Assembly: GCA_039986595.1 (NCBI GenBank)
Contig: JBDWQJ010000006.1
Coordinates: 186,001-250,000 of the forward strand
DNA length: 64,000 nucleotides
Reading direction: 5' to 3'
Source of the DNA: Lentilitoribacter sp039986595
GTDB taxonomy: Bacteria; Pseudomonadota; Alphaproteobacteria; Rhizobiales; Rhizobiaceae
The notes under the pieces are model-generated. The model was not told the origin of the DNA, did not search any database, and saw nothing but the letters and a program-made list of their open reading frames with translations. The translations under genes and the position numbers were made by a program. This document shows positions 9,185 to 19,000 of the stretch, one piece after another; the stretch's first letter is position 1; each line of letters begins with the position of its first letter.

Positions 9185-9523
9185 TTAATGAGAAATCATC
9201 CAAGGGCGCGCGGATGGAAAAGCTTTGCTTCCATCGGGTCTATGCAACGTTCTGGAAGGCATTTTCGAACCAGAGCAGCAACTACAGCCCGGACCATGCG
9301 CATCACCTTTGCGCGTGCTTAGTGGTGTATCAGCAGCTTTTTCATTTGTTGAATGCGCGACACGCAAAGAGGTATCCATACATGCAAAATTTGGTGCAGA
9401 TAAAAACACACGTGGTGCGTCCTGATCACAATCAGGGCACGCGCAGGGATCAGCTGCGCGCGACATCGGACGCAGTGCAGTGAAAACACCGCACGCATCA
9501 CATTCATAATCATATACTGGCAT
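9185..9523 (-). CDS. fmdB: FmdB-type zinc-ribbon regulatory protein
   Basis: 112 residues. The N-terminal FmdB zinc ribbon (MPVYDYECDACG, then CACPDCD) occupies about residues 1-42; the rest is low-complexity with a CSCC motif near residue 80 and no recognised domain. FmdB proteins accompany formamidase genes and were proposed to regulate them, although the molecular role is not established. RBS TTAGGAGAG is just upstream. It is the last gene of the urtABCDE-fmdAB run, 9 bp past fmdA. Confidence 0.85.
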   Translation of the reverse strand: MPVYDYECDACGVFTALRPMSRAADPCACPDCDQDAPRVFLSAPNFACMDTSLRVAHSTNEKAADTPLSTRKGDAHGPGCSCCSGSKMPSRTLHRPDGSKAFPSARPWMISH

Positions 9524-9532
9524 TATGCTCTC

Positions 9533-10765
9533 CTAAAGATCAGGCGCGAGTGGCATCTTCACAGCGCCATCTAAGAACTTTTTAGGACCATCAGCACCAG
9601 GCATAATGTCAAATTCAAAGATGTCAGTTGGCAGCCAAAGGGTTGCGCAGGAGTTAGGAATATCAACCACACCAGAGATATGTCCTTGTACAGGTGCCGT
9701 GCCCAATATCGAATAGGCCTGAGCCCCCGAATACCCAAATTTCTTCAAATACTCGATCGCATTTAAACAAGCCTGACGATAGGCAACGTTAACATCCAGA
9801 TAATGCTGATTGTCTTGTTCATCGACGGAAATACCCTCAAAAATCAGATAATCATCATATTTAGGTGTAATCGGAGATGGACGGAAAATTGGATTTTTGA
9901 TTCCATATTTTGACATACCGCCTTTGATCAGGCTCACTTTGATATGTAGCCAACCAGCCATCTCAATAGCACCACAGAATGTGATCTCACCATCACCTTG
10001 GCTAAAGTGTAAATCACCCATGGATAAACCAGCGCCGTCAACATAAACAGGGAAATAAACCTTCGATCCGCGGCTTAAATCTTTAATATCACAATTGCCG
10101 CCGTGCTCGCGCGGTGGCACGGTTCGCGCACCTTCCGCAGCTGCTTTATCACGTGCATCACCTTTAAGCGCTCCCATGTGCGCACTCTTATCACCGTTCG
10201 GTAATGCAGCAAGTGGTGGCACCCGTTGCGGATCTGTATCAACAAGTGCTTTTTCGCGTGAGTTCCATTTATCAAGCATCGCTTGATCCGGCAAACAACC
10301 GATAAGCCCCGGGTGAATAAGACCTGCATATCTCACGCCCGGTACGTGGCGGGATTTGGTAAACATGCCCTCAAAATCCCAAATGGATTTCTGCGCCTCG
10401 GGGAAATGATCGGTTAAAAACCCACCACCATTTTGTTTTGAGAAAAAGCCGTTAAAACCCCACAGGGAATTATCAAAAGTTCCAATATCCAAGATATCGA
10501 CGACAAGTAGATCACCCGCTTGCGCACCCTTCACACCAATTGGACCTGAAAGAAAGTGAACTTGATCAAGATCGACATCGCGCACATCTGCAGCATCGTC
10601 ATCGTTTTTGATCTGACCACCGGTCCAGTCACATGTCTCAACTTTAAAATCGTCACCAGGCTCAACCCAACACGCCATTGGGATATCCGGGTGCCAGCGA
10701 TTATGGATTTTCTCGTTGTTATATGGGGAATCTTCTAGATCAACTTTAATCAGTGTTTCAGGCAT
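9533..10765 (-). CDS. fmdA: Formamidase (acetamidase/formamidase family)
   Basis: 410 residues from the ATG at 10765. A GTG three codons upstream abuts the AGGAG ribosome site directly, so the ATG with 8-9 nt spacing is preferred. FmdA hydrolyses formamide to formate and ammonia in the cytoplasm. The protein has the family architecture of the beta-rich acetamidase/formamidase fold, with segments such as EHGGNCDIKDL and FSQGDGEITFCGAIE that line the active site. It lies directly downstream of urtE, so the transporter probably feeds it. Confidence 0.92.
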   Translation of the reverse strand: MPETLIKVDLEDSPYNNEKIHNRWHPDIPMACWVEPGDDFKVETCDWTGGQIKNDDDAADVRDVDLDQVHFLSGPIGVKGAQAGDLLVVDILDIGTFDNSLWGFNGFFSKQNGGGFLTDHFPEAQKSIWDFEGMFTKSRHVPGVRYAGLIHPGLIGCLPDQAMLDKWNSREKALVDTDPQRVPPLAALPNGDKSAHMGALKGDARDKAAAEGARTVPPREHGGNCDIKDLSRGSKVYFPVYVDGAGLSMGDLHFSQGDGEITFCGAIEMAGWLHIKVSLIKGGMSKYGIKNPIFRPSPITPKYDDYLIFEGISVDEQDNQHYLDVNVAYRQACLNAIEYLKKFGYSGAQAYSILGTAPVQGHISGVVDIPNSCATLWLPTDIFEFDIMPGADGPKKFLDGAVKMPLAPDL

Positions 10766-10801
10766 TGCGTTCACTCCTATATGTGCAAGTAAATTCTATT
10801 G

Positions 10802-11491
10802 TTAGACGGACAAGAAGGCGGATACTTTTTCCGCGTCGATATCTTCTCGGTTGGACTCATGAACAATCTCACCGTTCTCAATCACCAACACACGGTCGGC
10901 AATATCGAGCGCAAAGCTCAGCACTTGTTCAGAGACAATGATGGACAGGCCGCGTTCATCTCTGATCTTTCTCAGTGTGCGGGCCATTTCTTTAATAATA
11001 GACGGTTGAATGCCTTCGGTTGGCTCATCGAGCAAAAGCACTTTCGGATTAGATGCAAGCGCGCGTGCAATTGCCAATTGCTGCTGCTGACCACCAGATA
11101 AGTTCCCACCGCGACGCGATTTCATTTCTTTTAAAACAGGAAACAGCTCATAAATATCTTCAGGAACTTTGGTTTTACCTGTCACGGTTAAACCCGTTTC
11201 TATATTTTCAGTAACTGTCATTGTTGAAAAGATCATGCGCCCCTGAGGCACAAAGGCTAAACCATCCTCAACGCGCTGGTAGCTTTCCTCTCGCTCAATA
11301 GACTTTCCGTCAAGTTTGATGCCACCCTCACCTGAAGGCACAATTCCCATCAGCGACTTCATCAATGTGGTTTTACCCATGCCATTACGGCCCATCACAG
11401 CAACAATTTCATTTGGCTTTAAATCCAAACTCACGCCATGAACCACTTCACTCTGGCCATAAGAAACTCTTAATTTATCAATTGATAACAT
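10802..11491 (-). CDS. urtE: Urea/short-amide ABC transporter, ATP-binding protein UrtE
   Basis: 229-residue LivF-type ATPase. Walker A GRNGMGKTT at about 35-43, LSGGQQQQLAIARAL signature at about 131-145, and Walker B LLLDEPTEG follow the family order. The Urt-type signature GxNGxGKTTLMKSLMGIVP is present. It dimerises with UrtD to energise the UrtBC channel. RBS GGAGCAAGAGC precedes the ATG. Confidence 0.88.
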   Translation of the reverse strand: MLSIDKLRVSYGQSEVVHGVSLDLKPNEIVAVMGRNGMGKTTLMKSLMGIVPSGEGGIKLDGKSIEREESYQRVEDGLAFVPQGRMIFSTMTVTENIETGLTVTGKTKVPEDIYELFPVLKEMKSRRGGNLSGGQQQQLAIARALASNPKVLLLDEPTEGIQPSIIKEMARTLRKIRDERGLSIIVSEQVLSFALDIADRVLVIENGEIVHESNREDIDAEKVSAFLSV

Positions 11492-11502
11492 GCTCTTGCT
11501 CC

Positions 11503-12282
11503 TTAATGACCGAGATAAACTTCAACGACCTTGGGATCGTTTTGAACGTGTTCCATTGAACCTTCAGAAAGGACTTTGCCTTGATGAAGAACGGTCACAC
11601 GATGCGCGATATCTTTGACAAACTTCATGTCGTGCTCGATCACAATCACTGAATGATCTTTGATAATTCGGTTCAACAGTTCTGCAGTTTTCATACGTTC
11701 TGAAACACTCATGCCGGCAACAGGTTCATCAAGCATCAAAAGCTCCGGACTTTGAATGAGCAGCATACCTATCTCCAACCACTGCTTTTGCCCGTGGCTC
11801 AAAATTGCAGCCTCGGTTTGCAAAAGGTCCTTTAAGAAGATCATCTCGGCGACTTCTTCAACGCGTGAGATAACTTCATGATCTCTCTTGAACAAAAGCG
11901 CACCTACAACGTTGCGCCCTCTTGGGAACGATAATTCCAAATTTTCAAATACTGTCAGATCCTCATAGATCGATGGGTTTTGAAATTTACGCCCGACACC
12001 TGAATGAACGATCTGATGCTCTTTAAGTGCGGTCAGTTCCTGACCACGGAACTTAATTGAACCATTGGTTGATTGCGTCCGACCACAGATCAAATCAAGC
12101 ACTGTTGTTTTACCAGCCCCATTGGGCCCAATGATCACGCGAATTTCGTTCTCTTCAACATAAAATGAGAGTGAATCCACCGCCTTAAAACCATCGAATG
12201 AAACGGTGAGATCTTCGACGGACAAGAGGAAATCTTGTTGAGACGCTTCTGGACCTTTGTTTAATGCAAATGCTGCAGACAT
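11503..12282 (-). CDS. urtD: Urea/short-amide ABC transporter, ATP-binding protein UrtD
   Basis: 259-residue LivG-type ATPase with Walker A GPNGAGKTT near residue 52, the YEDLTVFENLE segment typical of UrtD, signature LSHGQKQWLEIGMLL (an SHGQ variant typical of UrtD), and Walker B LMLDEPVAGM. It lies 11 bp upstream of urtE and 8 bp downstream of urtC. Confidence 0.9.
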   Translation of the reverse strand: MSAAFALNKGPEASQQDFLLSVEDLTVSFDGFKAVDSLSFYVEENEIRVIIGPNGAGKTTVLDLICGRTQSTNGSIKFRGQELTALKEHQIVHSGVGRKFQNPSIYEDLTVFENLELSFPRGRNVVGALLFKRDHEVISRVEEVAEMIFLKDLLQTEAAILSHGQKQWLEIGMLLIQSPELLMLDEPVAGMSVSERMKTAELLNRIIKDHSVIVIEHDMKFVKDIAHRVTVLHQGKVLSEGSMEHVQNDPKVVEVYLGH

Positions 12283-12290
12283 AATTATTC

Positions 12291-13457
12291 CTACTCTGCC
12301 AATGCTTTATTCGGCGCTTTATTCGGCGCTTGAGATGGAGTTTTAGTTGATTGAGCCGCATCAGCAGCTTCATTCTTTTTAGGTAAGAAGCGCGCAATCA
12401 ATGGCGCTATATAAGTTGAATAAATTCCCGCCAAACCGTTTGGAAATGCCATTACAACTGCGATGAATAATCCGCCCATTGCAAAAAGCCATAATTCTGG
12501 GAAGGTTTCCGAGAATGTTGTTTTGGCAAAGTTGACAAGCAACGCACCAATGACAGCGCCAAACAGCGACAACCGACCACCAACAGCTGCAAAGATCACC
12601 ATTTCAATGGAAGGCACAATGCCGACAAATGAAGGCGACATGAAACCAACTTGCAACGTAAACATTGCCCCACCAATGGCGGAAAACGCAGCAGCCAAGC
12701 AGAAGATGAACACCTTAAAATCAGACACGTTATAACCAGAAAACCGTACCCGATCTTCCTTGTCACGCATGGCAACCAACAGGCGTCCAAATTTTGAAAT
12801 TTTGACAAACTGGGCGATCATAACAACACCAAGCAGCAAAACCACATTGACGAAGTAGAGAATATATTTAGCGCTATCTGTTCTGATATCCCAACCCAAA
12901 AGCGTGCGCAGATCGGTAATGCCGTTAATGCCACCTGTATAGCCTTGCTGACCAACAATCAGAATTGTCAATATAGCAGCAATCGCTTGTGTGATAATCG
13001 CAAAATACACACCGCCCACACGTCTTTGGAACATGGCTTGGCCGATAATAAATGCAAGAATAGACGGCACCACAATGATTGCGACAATGGTAAATGCCAG
13101 TGAATTGAATGGCTCCCACCACCATGGCAATTCGGTCAACTGGTTCCAATCCATAAAGTCTGGAATGCCCGGAGTTGATTGAATAGATGTATTCTCAGGT
13201 GTTGAGGCTTCAAGCTTCAAAAACATCGCCATGCAGTATCCACCAAGGCCAAAGAAAATCCCCTGCCCTAAGCTTAAGATACCGCCATGGCCCCAACACA
13301 AAACCAGACCAACTGCGACAAAGGCATAAGTTAGATATTTGCCCACCAGATTAAGGCGAAAGATATCGATAACCGCAGGAAACACGATCAACAAAATGGC
13401 GGCGATAATAGCAAAGCCCAACCATTCAGATCTATCAAACAAACGTGTAATGTTCAT
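12291..13457 (-). CDS. urtC: Urea/short-amide ABC transporter, permease UrtC
   Basis: 388-residue LivM-type permease with about ten membrane segments (WGHGGILSLGQGIFFGLGGY and GINGITDLRTLLG are typical UrtC signatures). The C-terminal tail of about 30 residues after the last helix is hydrophilic and carries a short APNK repeat encoded by a perfect tandem 12-bp duplication at 12306-12329. Such a tail is expected to be dispensable for transport. Confidence 0.9.
   Translation of the reverse strand: MNITRLFDRSEWLGFAIIAAILLIVFPAVIDIFRLNLVGKYLTYAFVAVGLVLCWGHGGILSLGQGIFFGLGGYCMAMFLKLEASTPENTSIQSTPGIPDFMDWNQLTELPWWWEPFNSLAFTIVAIIVVPSILAFIIGQAMFQRRVGGVYFAIITQAIAAILTILIVGQQGYTGGINGITDLRTLLGWDIRTDSAKYILYFVNVVLLLGVVMIAQFVKISKFGRLLVAMRDKEDRVRFSGYNVSDFKVFIFCLAAAFSAIGGAMFTLQVGFMSPSFVGIVPSIEMVIFAAVGGRLSLFGAVIGALLVNFAKTTFSETFPELWLFAMGGLFIAVVMAFPNGLAGIYSTYIAPLIARFLPKKNEAADAAQSTKTPSQAPNKAPNKALAE
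12306..12329. repeat. Tandem 12-bp repeat in the 3' end of urtC
   Basis: Two identical copies of tttattcggcgc stand head to tail and keep the reading frame, producing APNKAPNK in the protein tail. Two copies only; it looks like replication slippage. Confidence 0.85.
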
Positions 13458-13472
13458 ATCAAGTTACTCCGA

Positions 13473-14399
13473 TCATCGACGAATTTTGAGAGTGAAAAGA
13501 CCCTGAGGGCGCAGCATCAAAATGCCTACCACGGTCAAAAGCGTCAGAACTTTTGCTGTTGATCCACTCATGAAAAATTCCATAGTTGATTGCGCTTGTG
13601 AGATAGTAAATGCAGAAGCAATTGTTCCCAAAAGGCTCGCGGCACCACCGAAAACAACCACCAAGAAAGTATCAACAATATAGAGCTGACCAGCGGTCGG
13701 TCCGGTCGATCCAATCATCGTAAATGCGGAGCCTGCAACACCTGCAATCCCGCAGCCAAGACCGTAGGTCATACGGTCAACCATCTTGGTGTTGATACCA
13801 ACGGCACCTGCCATCGTTCTGTTTTGCACGACAGCGCGGATCTGTTTGCCCCATGTAGATTTATACATAATGAAGGCAACACCAAGCGTAATCGTGAGTG
13901 TGATTGCCATCACAAACAGACCATTAATCGGCACGTCAATAATATCAGTCAAACTGATTGATCCGAGCAGCCAATCCGGCAAAGTGACACCCACTTCACG
14001 CGCACCAAATACGGAGCGGTAGAACTGCTGCATTATGAGTGAGAGGCCCCAGGTTGCTAAAAGCGTATCGAGCGGGCGTTTATAAAGATGACGGATCATC
14101 AACCATTCAACAACCACACCTAAAGCACCAGAAACGAAAAACGCCAATATCATCGCTATAAAGAAATAGATCCCAAACAGCGACGGCAGATATTCTTGAA
14201 AGAACAGCGAACAAAAATAGGTGACATAAGCGCCCAAAATCATAAATTCGCCATGGGCCATGTTAATGACACCCATTTGGCCAAAAATAATAGCTAAGCC
14301 CAATGCCATTAAAACAAAGACTGAAAACAGGCTTAGTCCTGCAAAGCCCTGCATGGCTAAAATGGAAGAAAATTCCACATAGGTGTAGTCACCGATCAT
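13473..14399 (-). CDS. urtB: Urea/short-amide ABC transporter, permease UrtB
   Basis: 308-residue LivH-type permease with about eight membrane segments. GQMGVINMAHGEFMILGAYVTY, read in overlapping pieces, is the classical LivH/UrtB loop, and RAVVQNRTMAGAVGINT matches the UrtB coupling region. The gene is 15 bp upstream of urtC and separated from urtA by a hairpin. Confidence 0.9.
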   Translation of the reverse strand: MIGDYTYVEFSSILAMQGFAGLSLFSVFVLMALGLAIIFGQMGVINMAHGEFMILGAYVTYFCSLFFQEYLPSLFGIYFFIAMILAFFVSGALGVVVEWLMIRHLYKRPLDTLLATWGLSLIMQQFYRSVFGAREVGVTLPDWLLGSISLTDIIDVPINGLFVMAITLTITLGVAFIMYKSTWGKQIRAVVQNRTMAGAVGINTKMVDRMTYGLGCGIAGVAGSAFTMIGSTGPTAGQLYIVDTFLVVVFGGAASLLGTIASAFTISQAQSTMEFFMSGSTAKVLTLLTVVGILMLRPQGLFTLKIRR

Positions 14400-14439
14400 C
14401 TTCTAGTTCCAATCACTCACATTAAATTAAGACGTGAAA

Positions 14440-14469
14440 TTGGGCTTCCCGAGACATTGGGAAGCCCAA
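14440..14469 (-). terminator. Perfect hairpin between urtA and urtB
   Basis: Arms 14440-14450 and 14459-14469 form 11 perfect base pairs with an 8-nt loop (ttgggcttccc / gggaagcccaa), seven bases after the urtA stop. On the minus strand it is followed by TTTCACG, not a long T run, so partial termination or protection of the urtA mRNA 3' end is more likely than a full stop. Confidence 0.75.
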
Positions 14470-14475
14470 CGATAA

Positions 14476-15738
14476 CTACTGATATCCCTCAGGAAACGGG
14501 TCGGGCTCAACCAAATCAGCAGTCTCATAAACCAATTCATATTGTCCATCTGGCTTTGCCAAACCGACACGTGTTTTGGACCATAAGTGATGGTTTTCAT
14601 GAATGCGCACATAGCCTTCTGGCGCTTTGGTAAATTCAAGACCTGGGGAAGCTTCGCGCACTTTATCAACGTCAAAGCTGCCAGCTTTTTCAACTGCCAT
14701 TTTCCATAGCCATGGGCCAAGATAAGCCGCTTGGGTCACATCACCGATCACGATATCATCACCCCAACGCTCTTTAAACGCTGCAACGAATTCAAGGTTG
14801 TTTTGGTTTTCCAACGATTGGAAGTATTTCATGCAAGCATAAGCGCCATCGATGTTTTCACCACCAATGCCAAGGATCTCATCTTCTGTCACAGAGATCG
14901 TCAACAGAAGCGGGCTTTCTTTTGTCATGTCGATCCCAGCCGCTTTAAGCTGCTTATAGAACGCAACATTTGAACCACCCACAACAATGGCATAGATCAC
15001 ATCTGGTTTTCTAAGTTTGATCTTATTGATAACTGAGTTGAACTGCGTGTGACCTAATGGATAGTATTCTTCACCAACCACTTTGTGACCAAGTTTTTCA
15101 ATATGCTTACGTGCAATTTTGTTGGATGTGCGCGGCCAGATATAATCAGACCCAAGCAAGAAGAAGCTCTTTGCATCTTTTGTTTCAGACACCCAGTCAA
15201 TACCAGCAATGATCTGCTGTGTTGCTTCTTGGCCTGTATAGATCACGTTTGGTGATTGTTCCAAACCTTCGTAGAAAGTTGGGTAATAAAGCATGCCATT
15301 ATATTGCTCAAACACTGGCAGCACAGCTTTACGTGACGCAGATGTCCAGCACCCCATCACGGATGCGACTTTATCTTGCACCAAAAGCTTTTTGGCTTTT
15401 TCAGCAAATGTTGGCCAATCAGAACCGCCATCTTCTTGCGTATATTCGATCTGACGACCAAGCACACCGCCTGCAGCATTTATTTGCTCGATAGCGAGTT
15501 TTTCCGCCTGCACTGAACCTGTTTCAGAAATCGCCATCGTACCGGTGATAGAATGCAAAATCCCAACCGTTACTGTATCATCCGTTACAGCCAATCCTGT
15601 AGTGTTGACAGCGGCAGTCGGATAATCAGACGCTTTTAAAGCGCCACCCATCATGGCCAATGCAGGAATAGACGCCATACCGGCTAGCATGTGCCGCCGT
15701 GTAATATTCATTTTATTTTCAGAATTTTCGTCGGTCAT
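14476..15738 (-). CDS. urtA: Urea/short-amide ABC transporter, substrate-binding protein UrtA
   Basis: 420 residues. The N-terminus has a twin-arginine-type signal (ITRRHMLAGMASIPAL, residues about 12-27), so it is probably exported folded by Tat, as in many UrtA proteins. The mature part is a Leu/Ile/Val-type type I binding fold: VTVGILHSITGTMA, ASVMGCWTSASRKAVLP and the GQEATQQI segment match UrtA/FmdD. In Methylophilus the related FmdDEF genes flank formamidase and import short amides, so with fmdA downstream this protein may bind formamide or urea. No urease gene is in view. Confidence 0.9.
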   Translation of the reverse strand: MTDENSENKMNITRRHMLAGMASIPALAMMGGALKASDYPTAAVNTTGLAVTDDTVTVGILHSITGTMAISETGSVQAEKLAIEQINAAGGVLGRQIEYTQEDGGSDWPTFAEKAKKLLVQDKVASVMGCWTSASRKAVLPVFEQYNGMLYYPTFYEGLEQSPNVIYTGQEATQQIIAGIDWVSETKDAKSFFLLGSDYIWPRTSNKIARKHIEKLGHKVVGEEYYPLGHTQFNSVINKIKLRKPDVIYAIVVGGSNVAFYKQLKAAGIDMTKESPLLLTISVTEDEILGIGGENIDGAYACMKYFQSLENQNNLEFVAAFKERWGDDIVIGDVTQAAYLGPWLWKMAVEKAGSFDVDKVREASPGLEFTKAPEGYVRIHENHHLWSKTRVGLAKPDGQYELVYETADLVEPDPFPEGYQ

Positions 15739-15845
15739 TTAGATCACCTGTGTTGTTGTTGGACTTAAAATTTCACCAGGGACTTTTCACAATGCCATCC
15801 CCTTGATAGTCTCAACACAAGCACCGATTTCATGGGTGCCGCAAC

Positions 15846-15868
15846 GGGGCATTTGACGTATATGCCCC
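15846..15868. repeat. Inverted repeat in the urtA-kinase divergent spacer
   Basis: GGGGCA at 15846-15851 and TGCCCC at 15863-15868 form 6-bp arms around an 11-nt spacer. It could be a binding site or a small leader hairpin of the urtA transcript; nothing else distinguishes these. Confidence 0.3.
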
Positions 15869-15932
15869 CTGTAAAATGACTGATATAAATGCGCTAGATG
15901 TACCAATTTGGGGGCAAACATCCGTATTTTTA

Positions 15933-15945
15933 TACCTAGTCGGTA
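15933..15945. promoter_or_regulatory. Candidate LuxR/NarL-type response-regulator site TACCTAGTCGGTA
   Basis: A 13-bp sequence with TACC and GGTA arms lies in the 239-bp spacer between urtA and the sensor kinase gene, 33 bp before the upstream mini-ORF. Its symmetry and TACC half-site resemble NarL-family targets, and the cognate regulator encoded next door has a NarL/LuxR HTH. The link is an inference. Confidence 0.35.
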
Positions 15946-15977
15946 GAAGTTTTACGTTGATTGGGAGGAGAGAGAAG

Positions 15978-16013
15978 ATGCAGGTCGAAAGGCCCGGCAT
16001 TGCTATGAATTGA
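15978..16013 (+). CDS. Possible 11-codon upstream ORF overlapping the kinase start
   Basis: ATG at 15978 with a strong GGGAGGAG ribosome site encodes MQVERPGIAMN and stops at TGA 16011-16013. This stop overlaps the TTG at 16010-16012 proposed as the start of the kinase gene. Such stop/start overlap allows coupled translation. The kinase TTG has no Shine-Dalgarno of its own nearby, which favours coupling; an alternative is that the kinase starts at ATG 16031. Confidence 0.35.
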   Translation: MQVERPGIAMN

Positions 16014-19000
16014 GTAACGAAAGTGAACTTATGGCGTTTAGCAATCGAATAACCCGCTCTCGAAGAACATATAACAAATGGGTGGCGAATGAGACGATGG
16101 AAGATTTCGCCCTTCGCTTTACTGCACAAAAAGCGCGAAAGTGGTCGATTTCTCGCATTGCAAACACCGCAATAGGCGCTGTTTCATTTCTCGCTCTTGA
16201 AGCAATCGGCGGCTCACTCATGTTAAGCTATGGGTTTTCGACTGCTCTTGCCGCCATCTTGACCACAAGTTTCGTGATCTGCCTTTTAGGTATACCAATC
16301 TCATATAATTGCGCCAAATATGGTGTAGACATAGACCTCTTAACGCGCGGATCTGGTTTTGGTTATTTGGGGTCAACTATTACTTCGCTGATCTATGCGT
16401 CCTTCACATTTATATTTTTCGCCATTGAAGCTGCAATTATGGCGACCGCACTGGAGGTGTGTTTTTCCATTCCTCTTTCAATTGGGTATTTAATATCAAC
16501 ACTAATTTTCATTCCATTGGTCACTCACGGCATTAGCCTCATTAACAAGCTGCAAGCATGGACACAGCCAATTTGGGTTGTTTTACAATTACTGCCCTTC
16601 ATTTTTGTGACCATCTACAGCGCCCAAGCGCAAAGTGGTTGGGAGAGCTATACAGGCCTGCTTGGTCCAGTAGATGGCAGCATCAGCCTTGTTCATTTTG
16701 GCGCAGCATCTGCGGTGTTGTTTTCGCTGACAGCTCAGATCGGCGAACAAGTCGATTACTTACGGTTTTTGCCCGCAAAAACTGAAGAGAACAAATATAG
16801 ATGGTGGTTTGGTCTTTTAGCCGCAGGTCCGGGTTGGATCATCTTTGGCGCGTTAAAAGTCATCGCCGGATGCTTTTTGGCTTACTTTGCATTTCGCTCT
16901 GGCATTGGGTTTGAACAGTCCTCTGAACCAACCAATATGTATTTAGCCGCCTATGGATCCGCCTTTAACAACCCGGGTGTCGTATTAGGCATAACCGGTA
17001 TTTTTATTGTCATTTGTCAGATAAAAATCAACGTAACCAACACCTATGCAGGCTCGATTGCATGGTCAAATTTCTTTTCGCGATTAACGCATTCTCACCC
17101 CGGGCGCGTGGTCTGGGTGATATTTAATGTCATCATTGGATTGTTACTTGTTGAACTAGGTGCTTATCGTGCGTTGGAAAAAATATTAAGCTTATATTCA
17201 ATCGTTGCCGTGGCTTGGCTGGCTACAATTGTCTCAGACCTAATCATCAATAAACCGCTTGGATTAGCGCCAAAGGGCATCGAATTTAAACGCGCTTATC
17301 TATACGATATCAACCCTGTTGGCATTGGCGCAACCATCGGCGCATCCATGCTATCACTGATGAGTTATTTTGGATTTTTCGGCGATACCGCGGAAGCTCT
17401 ATATGCCTATATTGCGCTGGTTGTTCCATTCTTATTATCGCCTTTGATCGCCTATTACACAAAGGGGAAATACTATCTTGCCCGACAACCCGATGATTTT
17501 TCGCAAGATAAACACACACTAAACACAGCCAAAGTTCATAAACATAACCCCGAATGCGATTGTTCTATCTGTCAGTTTAATTTTGAATTAGACGACATGG
17601 TGCATTGCCCGCATTATGGCGCCCAGATATGTTCATTATGCTGTTCGTTAGATGTAAAATGCGGAGATTCCTGCAAAACAAATGCGAGATTTCATGAGCA
17701 GGCAGCAAGCTTTATTCAGCAAAATTTCCCGCAAAAAATAGCGGCAAGATTGATGTCACGAACAGGTCGGTATTTTGGCACATTATCCCTAGTTGTTCTC
17801 ATCATTGGTGTGATCATGTCGGTTATGTTTTATCAGGCCCATTTAGATTGGGTCAATTCAACTGAAGCTCTAAACTCGATTTTCATCAACTTATTTGCGA
17901 CGTCTGTCATTGTCGCAGGGATCGCAGTTTGGTTATTCTTGCTTGCCTATGAAAGTCGCGTTATTGCCGAGAACGAAGCGCAAAAACATACAGAACTATT
18001 AGAGGATGAAATCAAAGCGCACGAAGAAACAGACCGACAACTCCAAAAGGCCAAAGAAGTTGCTGAATCTGCAAACCTTGCAAAGAGTAAATATGTCATC
18101 GGTTTGAGCCATGAGCTGCGCACCCCGTTAAATTCCATCCTTGGATACGCGCAATTGATGGAGCGCCAGACGGATAAAACCAAATTGATTGAAAACGCGT
18201 CTAGAACCATCCGACGAAGCGGTGAGCACCTAGCAGGGCTGATCGAAGGACTACTTGATATTTCCAAAATTGAAGCAGGTAAAATCCAGATATCGCGTGA
18301 GAAAACAGCCATTATTTCTCATTTCAATCAGCTTGTAGATATGATCTCACCGCAAGCATCTGATAAAAACCTACAGTTCAACTTCCATTGTTCGGATGAT
18401 TTTCCAGCTTATGTTTATGCCGATGAACGCAGGCTTCGCCAGGTGCTGATAAATCTCTTATCTAACGCCGTTAAGTTCACCAAAGACGGTTCGGTTAACT
18501 TTAGTGCTTCGTATCGCAATCAAATTGCTACTATTGTTATTAAAGACACGGGGCCAGGAATTGCGCATACGAATTTAGAACGCATATTCCTCCCCTTTGA
18601 ACGCATAGAAAATGGCACTGGAAACACACCTTCCGGAACGGGATTAGGTCTAACAATCACAAAGCTACTTGTGGAAATCATGGGCGGAGATTTACAGGTA
18701 GAAAGCAAACTGGGCGAAGGCACAATATTCACCATCCGCTTAATGTTAAGCTCTGTGCCAGAAATATTGCGAGATCAAAAACCAGACCTGCCAGTATGTG
18801 GTTATCAAGGTCAAAGATTGAAAATATCAGTCGCGGATGATGACCCATTGCAACGCCAGCTTATGAAAGACACGCTTTCACCTCTTGGCTTTACCATTGA
18901 AGAATACTCAAATGGAGCTGAGTGTCTCAAATCGCTCAATGCGAAACTGCCAGATTTACTAATTTTGGACATTGGAATGCCGGATATGGATGGCTGGCAG

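Noticed and set aside
15739..15977. Sigma-54 promoter upstream of urtA for nitrogen control
   Set aside because: A TGGCAT is present on the minus strand, but no TTGCA-type -12 element follows at the required spacing.
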